From Mesorhizobium sp. (GTDB lineage Bacteria; Pseudomonadota; Alphaproteobacteria; Rhizobiales; Rhizobiaceae), in contig SAQR01000055.1 of NCBI GenBank assembly GCA_004020365.1, positions 1 to 41,222 on the forward strand: DNA of 41,222 bases, in the 5' to 3' direction. Position numbers and translations under genes: made by a program. Shown here piece by piece: positions 1 to 7,664 of the stretch. The stretch's first letter is position 1. Each line of letters opens with the position of its first letter. Under the pieces are notes generated by a model. The model saw only the letters and a list, made by a program, of their open reading frames with translations, was not told where the DNA came from and did no database searches.

Positions 1-123
1 GATCAGGGCAAGCCCCTGCGCGCCGTCGGTGGCGATGTCGATCATATGCCCGGCGCGTTCGAGCGCGCGAGCGGCGAGGGTGCGGACGGATTCATCGTCC
101 TCAACGATCAGGAGCTTTGCCAT
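1..123 (-). CDS. cpdR: Response regulator receiver protein, CpdR-like (partial, N-terminus only)
   Basis: Only the first 41 codons are inside the window; the gene runs off the left edge. The start is the ATG read leftward from 123. The visible protein opens with a receiver-domain beta strand (KLLIVEDD, with the acidic pair at residues 9-10), followed by ESVRTLAARALERAGH and ATDGAQGL. This matches the start of CpdR, the single-domain regulator that primes ClpXP for degradation of cell-cycle substrates including CtrA in Caulobacter. The phosphoacceptor Asp and the rest of the receiver lie outside. It follows hpt on the same strand with a 61-base gap. Any CheY-like receiver could start this way, so the CpdR name rests on this short similarity and on a remembered neighbourhood with hpt. 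Confidence 0.6.
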   Translation of the reverse strand, partial: MAKLLIVEDDESVRTLAARALERAGHMIDIATDGAQGLALI

Positions 124-139
124 AGCGGAATTTTGGCGT

Positions 140-157
140 GGAAAAGTTGACTTTTCC
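140..157. promoter_or_regulatory. 18-base near-perfect palindrome upstream of the cpdR-like gene
   Basis: GGAAAAGT, a 2-base centre, then ACTTTTCC. It lies between the hpt stop and the start of the response regulator and contains a TTGAC-like core. It could be an operator, a small hairpin in the transcript or chance. No T-run follows on either strand, so it is not an obvious terminator. Confidence 0.3.
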
Positions 158-184
158 TGAACCGCAACCGCATCGAAGATAAAT

Positions 185-727
185 CTAGGCGTCGCCCTTG
201 ACGACGCCGACAAACGGCAGTTCGCGAAAAGCGTGGGCGACATCCATGCCGTAACCGACGACGAAATAGTCGGGGCAGTCGAAGCCGACATAGTCGGCGT
301 TGAGCGCGGTCTGGCGGCGCATGCGCTTGTCGAGCAGCACGGCGATGGCACAGCTTTTGGCGCCGCGCGACAGCATCAGCTCGCGGGTGAAGGACAGCGT
401 CTTGCCGGATTCGAGGATGTCGTCGATCAACAGCACGTCGCGGCCGGCGACCTCATTGTCGATGTCGCGCAGCACCCTCACCTCACCGCTGGTGGTGCCG
501 GCGCCGTAGCTGGAGATGAAGATGAACTCGACCTCCGGCGACAGGCCGACATCGTGCATGGCGCGGATGAGATCGGCGGCGAAGATGAACGATCCTTTCA
601 GCACCGAAATCACCAGAAGGTCGTGATAGTCGTGCTCGGCGATCTCCTTGGCGAGCTCCAGATTGCGGCGGGCAATCGTCGATGCCGAAAACAGGACCTC
701 GATGTCCTTGCCGCGCACGATTGGCAT
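185..727 (-). CDS. hpt: Hypoxanthine phosphoribosyltransferase
   Basis: Purine salvage enzyme that transfers phosphoribose from PRPP to hypoxanthine or guanine in the cytoplasm. The 180-residue product has the usual family length. The PRPP-binding motif VLLIDDILESGKT is at residues 98-110, the flexible-loop SSYG at 72-75, the PPi-loop region LKGS at 43-46, and the base-contacting end includes DYFVVGYGMD near 153-162. The open frame extends upstream to 994, but translation from ATG 727 (MPIVRGKDIE) matches the family start and has GGAAAGG about 7 bases upstream; the extension is the shadow of the next gene. It lies 28 bases downstream of the membrane protein gene ending at 756 and upstream of the CpdR-like gene, so the three probably share a transcript. 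Confidence 0.95.
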   Translation of the reverse strand: MPIVRGKDIEVLFSASTIARRNLELAKEIAEHDYHDLLVISVLKGSFIFAADLIRAMHDVGLSPEVEFIFISSYGAGTTSGEVRVLRDIDNEVAGRDVLLIDDILESGKTLSFTRELMLSRGAKSCAIAVLLDKRMRRQTALNADYVGFDCPDYFVVGYGMDVAHAFRELPFVGVVKGDA

Positions 728-755
728 TGGCTTGCCTTTCCAGAAATGATCGCCG

Positions 756-1403
756 CTAATTGGCGAAGGTGACCGAGACGGTGTTGACCCCGTTTCTAGG
801 CACGTCGAGCCGGCTGGAAAAGCCAAATCTTTCGCCGGGCGCCAGCGAACGGTTAAATGTCGCCAGCCTATAGCGGGTTGTGCGCCTGTCATTGCCGGTG
901 ACCCGGACTTCCAGCGGTGGCAATGGCGACGGGCTGGCGCCGTCATTCGCGGCCTCGCCACCGACGAACAGGACAGGTTGCGGCCCGGACGCATCGATAC
1001 GCGACGTAACGCCTGAAATGGTCAGGGCAGCGCCAGCTTGTTGCGCCGGCAGAAGAAGCGGCGTCTGACGCACCAGCGCGTGGCCGCCCGAGATCCAGAA
1101 GGCTGCAAACACGGCACTGAGGCCGGCGATCCAGAAGATCGGCCCGCCGCGCGACGCCCGCAGCCGTTCCATCGCGGCTTTGGGTTTGCGCAGCATGTCC
1201 ATGCCTTCGATCGATGGCGTGGCGATCACCCGCGAAAGCTGCGGTGAAGGGTCAATGCTAGCGCTGAGGCGCGGCAGCACCTCGTAGTCGGCGTCGACGA
1301 TGTCACCGGCTGGATCACGCATGATGCGTTCCGGCGCAGGATTTGCGGCCGTATCGGTCATGATTTCGCCGGAAACCGGGCGCGCGGTTCGATCGTCAGC
1401 CAT
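756..1403 (-). CDS. Single-pass membrane protein of unknown function
   Basis: Not assigned to a named family. The 215-residue product has a polar, acidic N-terminal part (1-85), one hydrophobic segment (about 88-105, GGPIFWIAGLSAVFAAFWIS) and a C-terminal domain of about 100 residues that reads like a small beta-sandwich: GVTSRIDASGPQPVLFVGGE, PLPPLEVRV and PGERFGFSSRLDVP. The layout resembles rhizobial proteins at this locus that start with an MJ0042-type zinc ribbon and end in a beta domain, but no CxxC ribbon is present here. The start is uncertain: ATG 1403 is used, and ATG 1361 would give 201 residues; neither has a strong Shine-Dalgarno sequence. It diverges from ftsE across 195 bases that contain the CtrA box. 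Confidence 0.75.
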   Translation of the reverse strand: MADDRTARPVSGEIMTDTAANPAPERIMRDPAGDIVDADYEVLPRLSASIDPSPQLSRVIATPSIEGMDMLRKPKAAMERLRASRGGPIFWIAGLSAVFAAFWISGGHALVRQTPLLLPAQQAGAALTISGVTSRIDASGPQPVLFVGGEAANDGASPSPLPPLEVRVTGNDRRTTRYRLATFNRSLAPGERFGFSSRLDVPRNGVNTVSVTFAN

Positions 1404-1513
1404 CGCGGCCCCAGCACTTCGCACTTGTTCGCTCTTCGTTTCTTTTGCGTAAACGGAAATGGTTAACGCTTCCCCACCGGAAACCCTTGTGACGCGCCCA
1501 AAAAACCCCGAAA

Positions 1514-1529
1514 TTAACCGCCGGTTAAC
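1514..1529. promoter_or_regulatory. Putative CtrA-binding site between ftsE and the divergent membrane protein gene
   Basis: TTAA (1514-1517), seven bases, TTAAC (1525-1529): an exact match to the alphaproteobacterial CtrA consensus TTAA-N7-TTAAC. The 15 bases from 1514 to 1528 are also a perfect palindrome around C1521. It lies 69 bases upstream of the ftsE start and 110 bases from the divergent start at 1403. Another TTAAC without a partner lies near 1463. Confidence 0.6.
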
Positions 1530-1598
1530 CATGCCGGCCGATGGTCCTTTCTCAGAGAAGGTTGGCTCGTCGCCGCCGCAAGTTTCAGGTCGTCGAAC

Positions 1599-2258
1599 GT
1601 GATCCGCTTCGAAAATGTCGGCCTCCGCTATGGCATGGGTCCGGAAATCCTCCGCGACATTTCCTTGCACATACCGGAGCGCTCCTTCCAGTTCCTGAGC
1701 GGCCCTTCGGGCGCCGGCAAGACGACGCTGCTGCGGCTTTTGTTCATGTCGCTCAAGCCGACGCGCGGGCTGATCACCATCTTCGGCAAGGACCGCTCGC
1801 GCATCTCGCGCGCCGAGCTGCCGCATCTGCGGCGGCGCATCGGCGTGGTGTTCCAGGACTTTCGCCTGCTCGATCACATGACGACCTATGAGAATGTGGC
1901 CTTGCCGCTGCGCGTGCGCGGGCGCGAGGAGGCCAGCTACCGCACCGACGTGACAGAGCTCTTGAAATGGGTCGGCCTTGGCGAGCGCATGCATGTGCTG
2001 CCGCCGGTGCTGTCGGGTGGCGAGAAGCAGCGCGCCGCAATTGCCAGGGCGCTGATCGAGCAGCCCGAAATCCTGCTTGCCGACGAGCCGACCGGCAATG
2101 TCGATCCGCCGCTGGCGCGACGCCTGTTGCGGCTGTTCATCGAACTCAACCGGCTGGGCACCGCCGTGGTGATCGCAACGCACGATCTCGGCCTGATGGA
2201 ACAGGTCGACGCACGCCGCATGATCCTGTCTGGCGGAAGGCTGGATATCTATGACTGA
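1599..2258 (+). CDS. ftsE: Cell division ATP-binding protein FtsE
   Basis: ATPase of the FtsEX complex, which couples the divisome to periplasmic peptidoglycan hydrolases; cytoplasmic face of the inner membrane. The 219-residue length is typical. Walker A GPSGAGKT is at 35-42, the Q-loop at Gln86, the signature LSGGEKQR at 138-145, Walker B ILLADEP at 158-164 and the switch His at 195 (ATHD). Start is GTG 1599, giving MIRFENVGLRYG, the family's normal opening; there is an AGG about 10 bases upstream. It overlaps ftsX by eight bases, so the two are translationally coupled. The upstream CtrA box suggests cell-cycle control. Confidence 0.97.
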   Translation: MIRFENVGLRYGMGPEILRDISLHIPERSFQFLSGPSGAGKTTLLRLLFMSLKPTRGLITIFGKDRSRISRAELPHLRRRIGVVFQDFRLLDHMTTYENVALPLRVRGREEASYRTDVTELLKWVGLGERMHVLPPVLSGGEKQRAAIARALIEQPEILLADEPTGNVDPPLARRLLRLFIELNRLGTAVVIATHDLGLMEQVDARRMILSGGRLDIYD

Positions 2259-3237
2259 CCCATCCGCGCGCCATATCGAAGACCAATACGCTGAGAGGGT
2301 TGGGACGCAGCGCGTTCAGCGCAAGATGGCGCCGATCGTGCCGGCGCAGAACATCGCCGGCCGGGCGTTGGTCCTGGTCATCGCCATCATGACGTTCCTC
2401 TCTTGCCTGACCTTCGGCGCGGTGACGCTGGTGCGCGACACCGCCTCGGTCTGGGAGAACCAGATCTCACGCGAGGCGACGATCCAGATCAAGCCGATGG
2501 ACGGCCTCGACATCGAGGCAGCACTTGCCCAGGCCTCGCAGATCGCCGGCGAATTTCCTGGCGTGAAGAGCGCCAGGATCGTCGACCGCGATGCCACGGC
2601 GCGGCTTTTGGAGCCCTGGCTGGGTTCGGGTCTCAACATCGACGAACTGCCGGTGCCGCGTCTGATCATCGTCACCATAGACGAGACCAACCCGCCCGAT
2701 TTCGCCGCAATGCGCGCCGCGATCACGCCGAAACTGCCCAGTGCCTCGCTTGACGACCATCGCACCTGGGTCGACCGTCTGGTGGCCATGGCCCGCACCA
2801 CGGTGACCATCGGCATCGCCGTGCTGGCGCTGATGCTGGCGGCAACCGTGCTGACCGTGGTGTTCGCGACGCGCGGCGCCATGGCCGGCAACGGCCACAT
2901 CATCGAGGTGCTGCATTTCGTCGGCGCCGAAGCGCGCTTCATCGCGCGCGAATTCCGCCACCACTTTCTCGTCACCGGCATGAAGGGCGCCGCCGCCGGG
3001 GGTGCGGCGGCGGTGTTTGTCTTCATCGTCTTCTCGTGGTGGTCATCGCGAAACATGGCGACGCCGCAGGCCGATCAGGCGACCGCCCTGTTCGGCAATT
3101 TCGCCATCGGTTCGGCGGGCTATCTCGGCGTCGTTCTCATGGTGCTGGTCATCGGTGCGCTGACGGCGGCAACCTCCCATGTCACCGTCGTCACCTATCT
3201 CAGCGACATCGATGTCCGCCAGCCGGACGCGGGGTGA
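2251..3237 (+). CDS. ftsX: Cell division protein FtsX (permease-like subunit)
   Basis: Membrane partner of FtsE. The 328-residue product shows the FtsX plan: a short cytoplasmic N-terminus, a first membrane segment at about 30-55 (ALVLVIAIMTFLSCLTFG), an extracytoplasmic domain at about 60-180, then three further hydrophobic segments near 188-210, 235-258 and 287-308. The extracytoplasmic domain is the part that contacts hydrolase adaptors in known systems. The ATG overlaps the end of ftsE by eight bases. The next rightward gene, a DUF218 protein, begins 81 bases downstream. Confidence 0.95.
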   Translation: MTDPSARHIEDQYAERVGTQRVQRKMAPIVPAQNIAGRALVLVIAIMTFLSCLTFGAVTLVRDTASVWENQISREATIQIKPMDGLDIEAALAQASQIAGEFPGVKSARIVDRDATARLLEPWLGSGLNIDELPVPRLIIVTIDETNPPDFAAMRAAITPKLPSASLDDHRTWVDRLVAMARTTVTIGIAVLALMLAATVLTVVFATRGAMAGNGHIIEVLHFVGAEARFIAREFRHHFLVTGMKGAAAGGAAAVFVFIVFSWWSSRNMATPQADQATALFGNFAIGSAGYLGVVLMVLVIGALTAATSHVTVVTYLSDIDVRQPDAG

Positions 3238-3318
3238 TCACGGATAGAGAATTAGCGTAACGAAATTTGTGCTTTCCGACCTACTAAACGCCGCATTTCG
3301 GAGTTAACGATAAGGACG

Positions 3319-4038
3319 ATGGACGCGCGCGACTCGACCGGAATGGCTGGACAGTTGCCCTTGGTGATTACGCGTTCAAGCGAGCGCGTCAAGCCCGGCC
3401 GATTGGCGAGCGCGCTACGCATCTCAGCTTTTTTTCTGCTCGTGCTGGCAACGTTGTTTGCCGGCGGCTTCGGCTGGTTCGCCAACACCGTCAGCCGTCT
3501 AGCGACGCCCGCCAATCCGGCAAGGGCCGATGCCATCATCGTGCTGACCGGCGGCCATTCGCGTCTCGACGCCGCCATGGGTCTATTGGCGTCCGGCAAG
3601 GGCGAGCGGCTGCTGATCAGCGGCGTGCATCCTTCCGCCAGCCGCCGCCAGCTTCAGGTCGCGACCCGCGGCGACAAGAAATTGTTTTCCTGCTGCGTCG
3701 ACATCGACCGTGCCGCGCTCGACACGATCGGCAATGCCGAGGAAAGTGCCAAATGGGTGGAAGACCACGCCTATGGCACCGTGATTCTCGTCACCAACAA
3801 CTATCACATGCCGCGCAGCCTGCTGGAAATGGGCCGGCTGCTGCACAAGGCCAAGCTCGAGCCCTATCCGGTGGTCAACAGCAATCTTGGCAATGGCGGC
3901 TGGCTGACCAAGCCGAGGGCTTTGCGCGTGCTGTTCACCGAATACAACAAATATCTGCTGGCGCTGGCGCGCGGCATCGTGCCGGTCAAGCCAACGCCAA
4001 CCGGCATCGCGCTGGCCGAGGCTGTGGCGCCGAACTGA
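3319..4038 (+). CDS. YdcF/SanA-type DUF218 membrane protein
   Basis: 239 residues: a cytoplasmic N-terminus, one membrane anchor at about 29-53 (ALRISAFFLLVLATLFAGGF), then a DUF218 domain to about residue 215. Domain landmarks are ADAIIVLTGG near 69-78, SRLDAA, GERLLISG and TNNYHMPRS. Family members such as ElyC and SanA act in the cell envelope, in lipid-carrier or barrier functions, but the biochemical reaction is unsettled. Start ATG 3319 has AAGGA five bases upstream. The gene follows ftsX after 81 bases on the same strand. In related rhizobia I expect plsC next; here a LysR-linked cassette intervenes. Confidence 0.88.
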   Translation: MDARDSTGMAGQLPLVITRSSERVKPGRLASALRISAFFLLVLATLFAGGFGWFANTVSRLATPANPARADAIIVLTGGHSRLDAAMGLLASGKGERLLISGVHPSASRRQLQVATRGDKKLFSCCVDIDRAALDTIGNAEESAKWVEDHAYGTVILVTNNYHMPRSLLEMGRLLHKAKLEPYPVVNSNLGNGGWLTKPRALRVLFTEYNKYLLALARGIVPVKPTPTGIALAEAVAPN

Positions 4039-4056
4039 ACCGATCTGGAACCGGTA

Positions 4057-4680
4057 TTATTCCTTGACCGTGGCGCTGCGCAGCCGTGCGATCTCTTTTT
4101 CGAGACGTTCGATACGCTTGTCTCGCTCGGCCAGCGCCGCCGCCACATCGGCCGCTTCAAAACGCTGTGGAATGTGCTGCGGGCAATTGGAATCCCAGGC
4201 CGAAACCGTGAACAGGATGATCTGCTCCGGGCGCGCCTTGTAGCCTTCAGGCATCAGCTTCGCCATCAGCTCGGCGTCCTGTTCGACGACCCGCGCGCTG
4301 CCCCAGATCTTGATGCGCTGCCGATGCGCAAAGTCGATCAGGAACAGGAAAGCCCGCGGGTTGTCGTCCAGATTGCCCTGGGTGATGAATTGCCTGTTGC
4401 CGGAGAAATCGGCGAAGCCGATCGTCCGCCCATCGAGCACCTTGAGGAAGCCGGCCGGCCCGCCGCGATGCTGGATGTAGGGCTGGCCCTCAGCATTGGC
4501 CGTCGACAGGAAGACGCTGGTCTGCGCCTCGATGAAGGCGGCGAGATCGGGCGTGATATCAGCTTGCCAGCCGCCGCGCTCCTCGACGCGGGCATAGGCT
4601 TCGCGTGAGCCTTTGCGGGCCTGGATCGCCTTGACGGTTGGCGTAAAGGCGACATCGCTGGTGAAGACGTGAGCATTCAT
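4057..4680 (-). CDS. Pyridoxamine 5'-phosphate oxidase-family (PPOX) flavoprotein
   Basis: 207-residue protein with a PPOX split-barrel fold: QTSVFLSTANAEGQPYIQHRGG near 53-74, IGFADFSGNRQFITQGNL near 87-104, RAFLFLIDFAHRQRIKIWGSARV near 109-131, then a C-terminal helix (about 180-203) rich in Lys, Glu and Arg. Family members bind FMN or F420 and reduce or oxidise small molecules; the NxxGxPxxQxRGG-type start is typical of the COG3576-like group. Substrate unknown. Its strong Shine-Dalgarno (AAGGAGG) overlaps the stop of the DUF1348 gene 12 bases upstream, so translation is probably coupled. It is the last gene of a three-gene leftward operon (AhpD-like, DUF1348, PPOX) divergent from the LysR gene. 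Confidence 0.88.
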   Translation of the reverse strand: MNAHVFTSDVAFTPTVKAIQARKGSREAYARVEERGGWQADITPDLAAFIEAQTSVFLSTANAEGQPYIQHRGGPAGFLKVLDGRTIGFADFSGNRQFITQGNLDDNPRAFLFLIDFAHRQRIKIWGSARVVEQDAELMAKLMPEGYKARPEQIILFTVSAWDSNCPQHIPQRFEAADVAAALAERDKRIERLEKEIARLRSATVKE

Positions 4681-4692
4681 GGAAAGCCTCCT

Positions 4693-5163
4693 TCAAAGGC
4701 CGAGTTCCGATAGAGAGGGATGACCGTCTGGCCGGCGGCCAAGCGGCCAATGATATTTGCGATCGGCCTCGAGGATCGGCAGGTCGTTGATGCTGGCGAT
4801 GCGCAGGCGCATCAATCCAAGCTCATCGAACTCCCAGTTCTCGTTGCCGTAGCTGCGAAACCACGAGCCGCTGTGGTCGTGCCATTCATAAGCGAAACGC
4901 ACGGCGATACGGTTGTCGCGGAAGGCCCAGACCTCCTTGATGAGCCGGTAGTCGCATTCGCCACCCCATTTGCGTGTGAGGAAGGTCTGGATGGCCTCGC
5001 GCCCTTGCAGGAACTCGGCCCGGTTGCGCCAGCGGCTGTCGATTGTGTAGGCAAGCGCGACCCGTGCCGGGTCACGGGAGTTCCAGGCATCCTCCGCCAT
5101 GCGTGCCTTCTGTGCGGCGGTCTCGGCGGTGAAAGGCGGGAGCGGCGGGCGGCTTTCAGACAT
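4693..5163 (-). CDS. DUF1348 (NTF2-like) protein
   Basis: 156-residue protein of the DUF1348 family, an NTF2/SnoaL-like cone fold: [36 protein letters not shown], then W-G-G-E and [27 protein letters not shown], ending [19 protein letters not shown]. Such folds hold small hydrophobic ligands; no enzymatic activity is established for the family as far as I know. An upstream in-frame ATG at 5187 exists, but ATG 5163 is preceded by AAGGAG at ideal spacing. Middle gene of the LysR-linked operon, 36 bases after the AhpD-like gene and 12 bases before the PPOX gene. Confidence 0.88.
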   Translation of the reverse strand: MSESRPPLPPFTAETAAQKARMAEDAWNSRDPARVALAYTIDSRWRNRAEFLQGREAIQTFLTRKWGGECDYRLIKEVWAFRDNRIAVRFAYEWHDHSGSWFRSYGNENWEFDELGLMRLRIASINDLPILEADRKYHWPLGRRPDGHPSLSELGL

Positions 5164-5199
5164 GGCAACTCCTTGCGACGGACTCAACGCTCGCTGAAC

Positions 5200-5751
5200 T
5201 CAGGCTGCCCTGCGGGCAGAAACGACCGGAAAGTCGATTTCCGTCCCGGCAACCTCATTGACATAGTTGGTCCAGACATTGAGAGCGACATGCTGGACGA
5301 TCTCGATGATCTGCGCATCGTCGTAGCCTGCGAGCCTGACGGCGCTGAGATCCTCGTCACCGATATGGCCGCGGTCGCGCGCAATCTTGGTGGCGAAACG
5401 CACGGCTGCGGCGGCCTTGGGATCGTTGGAACTGCCCGCGCGATTGGCGACCATTTCGGCATCGTCAAGCTTGGCGAGGTTCTTGCCGAGATAGGTGTGA
5501 GCGGAAAGGCAGTAGCTGCAGCCATTGACTTCGGCGATCGCCAGAGCGATGCGCTCGCGCGTCGGCGCGGGCAGGCGGCCTTTGGTGAGCGCTCCAGAGA
5601 GGCTGAGATAGCCTTCAAGCGCAGCCGGGCTATTGGCAACAAGCCTGAAGAGGTTAGGCACGACGCCGAGTTGCTTCTCGACGGCATGTAACATCGGCTG
5701 AGACGCAGCAGGCGCGGCCTCTATGGACGCTGGTGTAGGGATACGGGGCAT
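5200..5751 (-). CDS. AhpD-like carboxymuconolactone-decarboxylase-family protein
   Basis: 183-residue protein with the AhpD/CMD motif: Glu74 followed by Cys78-Ser-Tyr-Cys81 and His85 (NGCSYCLSAH). In AhpD these residues form the proton relay and redox-active cysteine pair for alkylhydroperoxidase activity. The N-terminal LGVVPNLFRLVANSP and the C-terminal HVALNVWTNYVNEVAGTEIDFP are typical of the peroxidase-related branch. Two ATGs six bases apart are possible; the downstream one (5751) is six bases from GAAGGA, whereas the upstream one (5757) abuts it. First gene of the leftward operon, diverging from a LysR gene across about 106 bases. A role in peroxide or electrophile detoxification is inferred. 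Confidence 0.9.
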   Translation of the reverse strand: MPRIPTPASIEAAPAASQPMLHAVEKQLGVVPNLFRLVANSPAALEGYLSLSGALTKGRLPAPTRERIALAIAEVNGCSYCLSAHTYLGKNLAKLDDAEMVANRAGSSNDPKAAAAVRFATKIARDRGHIGDEDLSAVRLAGYDDAQIIEIVQHVALNVWTNYVNEVAGTEIDFPVVSARRAA

Positions 5752-5820
5752 CGGCATTCCTTCTCGTTGATCAGCTCGCCGCCGAAACATGGCCCCTTCC
5801 ATCGTTCGGATGTAGATGTC

Positions 5821-5835
5821 ATAATTGTAACTTAT
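5821..5835. promoter_or_regulatory. Candidate LysR-type operator (ATAA-N7-TTAT)
   Basis: Perfect inverted repeat ATAA (5821-5824), seven bases, TTAT (5832-5835), containing the T-N11-A core of LysR-family sites. It is AT-rich in a GC-rich background and lies in the divergent intergenic region, 23 bases upstream of the lysR start and about 70 bases upstream of the AhpD-like gene. This is the normal place for an autoregulatory LysR site. Confidence 0.45.
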
Positions 5836-5857
5836 CCTTCCATTTTCCGGGAGAAAT

Positions 5858-6769
5858 ATGGATCGCCTTGAGGCCATGTCGCTTTTTGTTGCCGCGGTGG
5901 AGGCCGGAAGCCTTTCGGCCGCCGGGCGCCGTTTCGGCATCCCGCTGGCAACGGTCAGCCGCAAGGTCTCCGACTTGGAGCGGCATCTGAAGACGCGTCT
6001 TCTGAATCGCTCGACGCGGCAGCTGACGCTAACCGACGCAGGTCACGCCTACCTCGCTGCCTGCCATCGCATTCTCGACGAGGTTGGCGAGGCCGAGCGG
6101 ACTGCCGCCGGCGAATACAGCGCCCCGACAGGAGAACTGATCATCACCGCACCGATCGTCTTTGGCCGCCTGCATGTGCTGCCGGTCGTCACCGGCTTCC
6201 TCGCTGCCTACCCCGACGTGGCTATTCGGTTGATGCTCGCGGACCGGATAACCCAGTTGACCGAGGAGCACATCGATCTCGCCGTCCGCATCGGCCAGCT
6301 TCCCGACTCCAGCCTCGTGGCCACCCGCATCGGCTCGATCCGGCGCGTTGTTTGCGCGAGCCCGGCCTATCTGGCCGAGTACGGCACGCCGGAGACGCCG
6401 AAAGACCTCGCGGCACACAACTGTGTCACCTTCGAGGGGCTCGCCGCTCCCGCCGCATGGACTTTTGCCACGGGCAAGACCGACCTCACCGTTCCGATCC
6501 GCTCACGGCTTCGGGTCAACACCGCGGAAGCGGCGATCGATGCCGCGATTGCCGGCATCGGGTTGACGAGAGTGCTTTCCTACCAGATCGCAGCTGCAGT
6601 GCGGTCGGGCACCCTTCGCGCCGTGCTGGAGGCATTCGAGCCGCCGCCATGGCCGGTCAGTCTCGTGCATGCCGGCCAGGGTCTGCTGCCGGTGAAACTG
6701 CGCGCGTTCCTCGATTTCGCCGCCCCACGCCTGAAGAAACGGCTGGTGCAAGCGACGTGGCAGGCCTGA
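5858..6769 (+). CDS. LysR-family transcriptional regulator
   Basis: 303-residue regulator. The N-terminal winged helix-turn-helix spans about 1-60 (MDRLEAMSLFVAAVEAGSLS ... LNRSTRQLTLTDAG), followed by a coiled linker and a periplasmic-binding-like effector domain from about residue 90 (GELIITAPIVFGRLHVLPVV). It belongs to the large group that begins MDRLEAM, in which effectors are mostly unknown. Start ATG 5858 has GGGAGA six bases upstream. It diverges from the AhpD-like/DUF1348/PPOX operon, the expected target, and probably represses itself through the site at 5821-5835. plsC follows after 79 bases on the same strand. Confidence 0.93.
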   Translation: MDRLEAMSLFVAAVEAGSLSAAGRRFGIPLATVSRKVSDLERHLKTRLLNRSTRQLTLTDAGHAYLAACHRILDEVGEAERTAAGEYSAPTGELIITAPIVFGRLHVLPVVTGFLAAYPDVAIRLMLADRITQLTEEHIDLAVRIGQLPDSSLVATRIGSIRRVVCASPAYLAEYGTPETPKDLAAHNCVTFEGLAAPAAWTFATGKTDLTVPIRSRLRVNTAEAAIDAAIAGIGLTRVLSYQIAAAVRSGTLRAVLEAFEPPPWPVSLVHAGQGLLPVKLRAFLDFAAPRLKKRLVQATWQA

Positions 6770-6848
6770 CGAACGGGCCATCGCACCGTTTCCTTTTTGC
6801 CCGCGCTTAGTGTAACCAACGCACACCTCCTCATCGGGCTCTTCCTGC

Positions 6849-7655
6849 ATGCTTTATGTCCGCTCGCTGGCGTTCAATTTCGTCTTCTACGTCAATCTGA
6901 TCGTCCAGATGATCCTCTGGACCCCGTACTATTTCCTGTCGCCGCGTCACCGCGCCTGGTTCGTGCCGAAATTCTGGTCGCGCACCAGCATGTGGCTCTA
7001 TAACAAGATCGCCGGCACCAAAAGCGAGATCACCGGCCAGGAAAACCTGCCCGAGGGTTCCTTCATTCTGGCGCCGAAGCACCAGTCTTTCTGGGACGCA
7101 ATCGCCTTCTTCCCGTTCCTGCAGGATCCGATCTACATCCTCAAGCGGGAACTGACCTGGATCCCGTTCTTCGGCTGGTACATCCTGAAAATGCGGATGA
7201 TCCCGGTGGACCGCGGCAGCCGCTCGAAGGCGCTGAAAGCGGTGGTTGCCGCGACCAGGCAGGAGCTGGCGCGCAATCCGCGCCAGTTGATCATCTATCC
7301 CGAGGGCACGCGCCGGGCGCCGGGCGACGAGCCGGCCTATAAATACGGCATCGTCGAGCTCTATACCCAGCTCGGCATTCCGGTGGTGCCGGTCGCCCAT
7401 GTCGCCGGCCTCTACTGGCCGCGGCGGAAATTCCTGCGCTATCCCGGCACGATCAAGGCGCGCTTCCTGCCGCCGATCCCGGCTGGTTTGGGTAAGGAGG
7501 AATTCATGGAACGGCTGATCGGCGAGACGGAAGCCGCCTGCGACCAGCTGCTCATCGAGGCGTCCCAGGCGCCAAACCCGCCGCCGATGCCGCCAACGGC
7601 GGTAAAGCGGCTGAGGGAACTGGGCTTCGATACCCCGGTCCGAACCGGCCGCTGA
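6849..7655 (+). CDS. plsC: 1-acyl-sn-glycerol-3-phosphate acyltransferase
   Basis: Inner-membrane enzyme that acylates lysophosphatidic acid to phosphatidic acid in phospholipid synthesis. 268 residues with a hydrophobic N-terminal segment (about 8-31). The acyltransferase catalytic motif H-x4-D is at His78-Asp83 (HQSFWD) and the glycerophosphate-binding motif PEGTR at 151-155. The internal RxIPVDR-like motif (MRMIPVDRG) is near 115-123. Start ATG 6849. The stop at 7655 is nine bases from the convergent LysE gene, leaving almost no room for a terminator. It is probably the original distal gene of the ftsEX-DUF218 run. Confidence 0.95.
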   Translation: MLYVRSLAFNFVFYVNLIVQMILWTPYYFLSPRHRAWFVPKFWSRTSMWLYNKIAGTKSEITGQENLPEGSFILAPKHQSFWDAIAFFPFLQDPIYILKRELTWIPFFGWYILKMRMIPVDRGSRSKALKAVVAATRQELARNPRQLIIYPEGTRRAPGDEPAYKYGIVELYTQLGIPVVPVAHVAGLYWPRRKFLRYPGTIKARFLPPIPAGLGKEEFMERLIGETEAACDQLLIEASQAPNPPPMPPTAVKRLRELGFDTPVRTGR

Positions 7656-7664
7656 ACGGTAACC

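Noticed and set aside
4720-5691. 323-codon open frame on the plus strand across the DUF1348 and AhpD-like genes
   Set aside because: It spans two real genes on the other strand with their own Shine-Dalgarno sequences and shows no domain.
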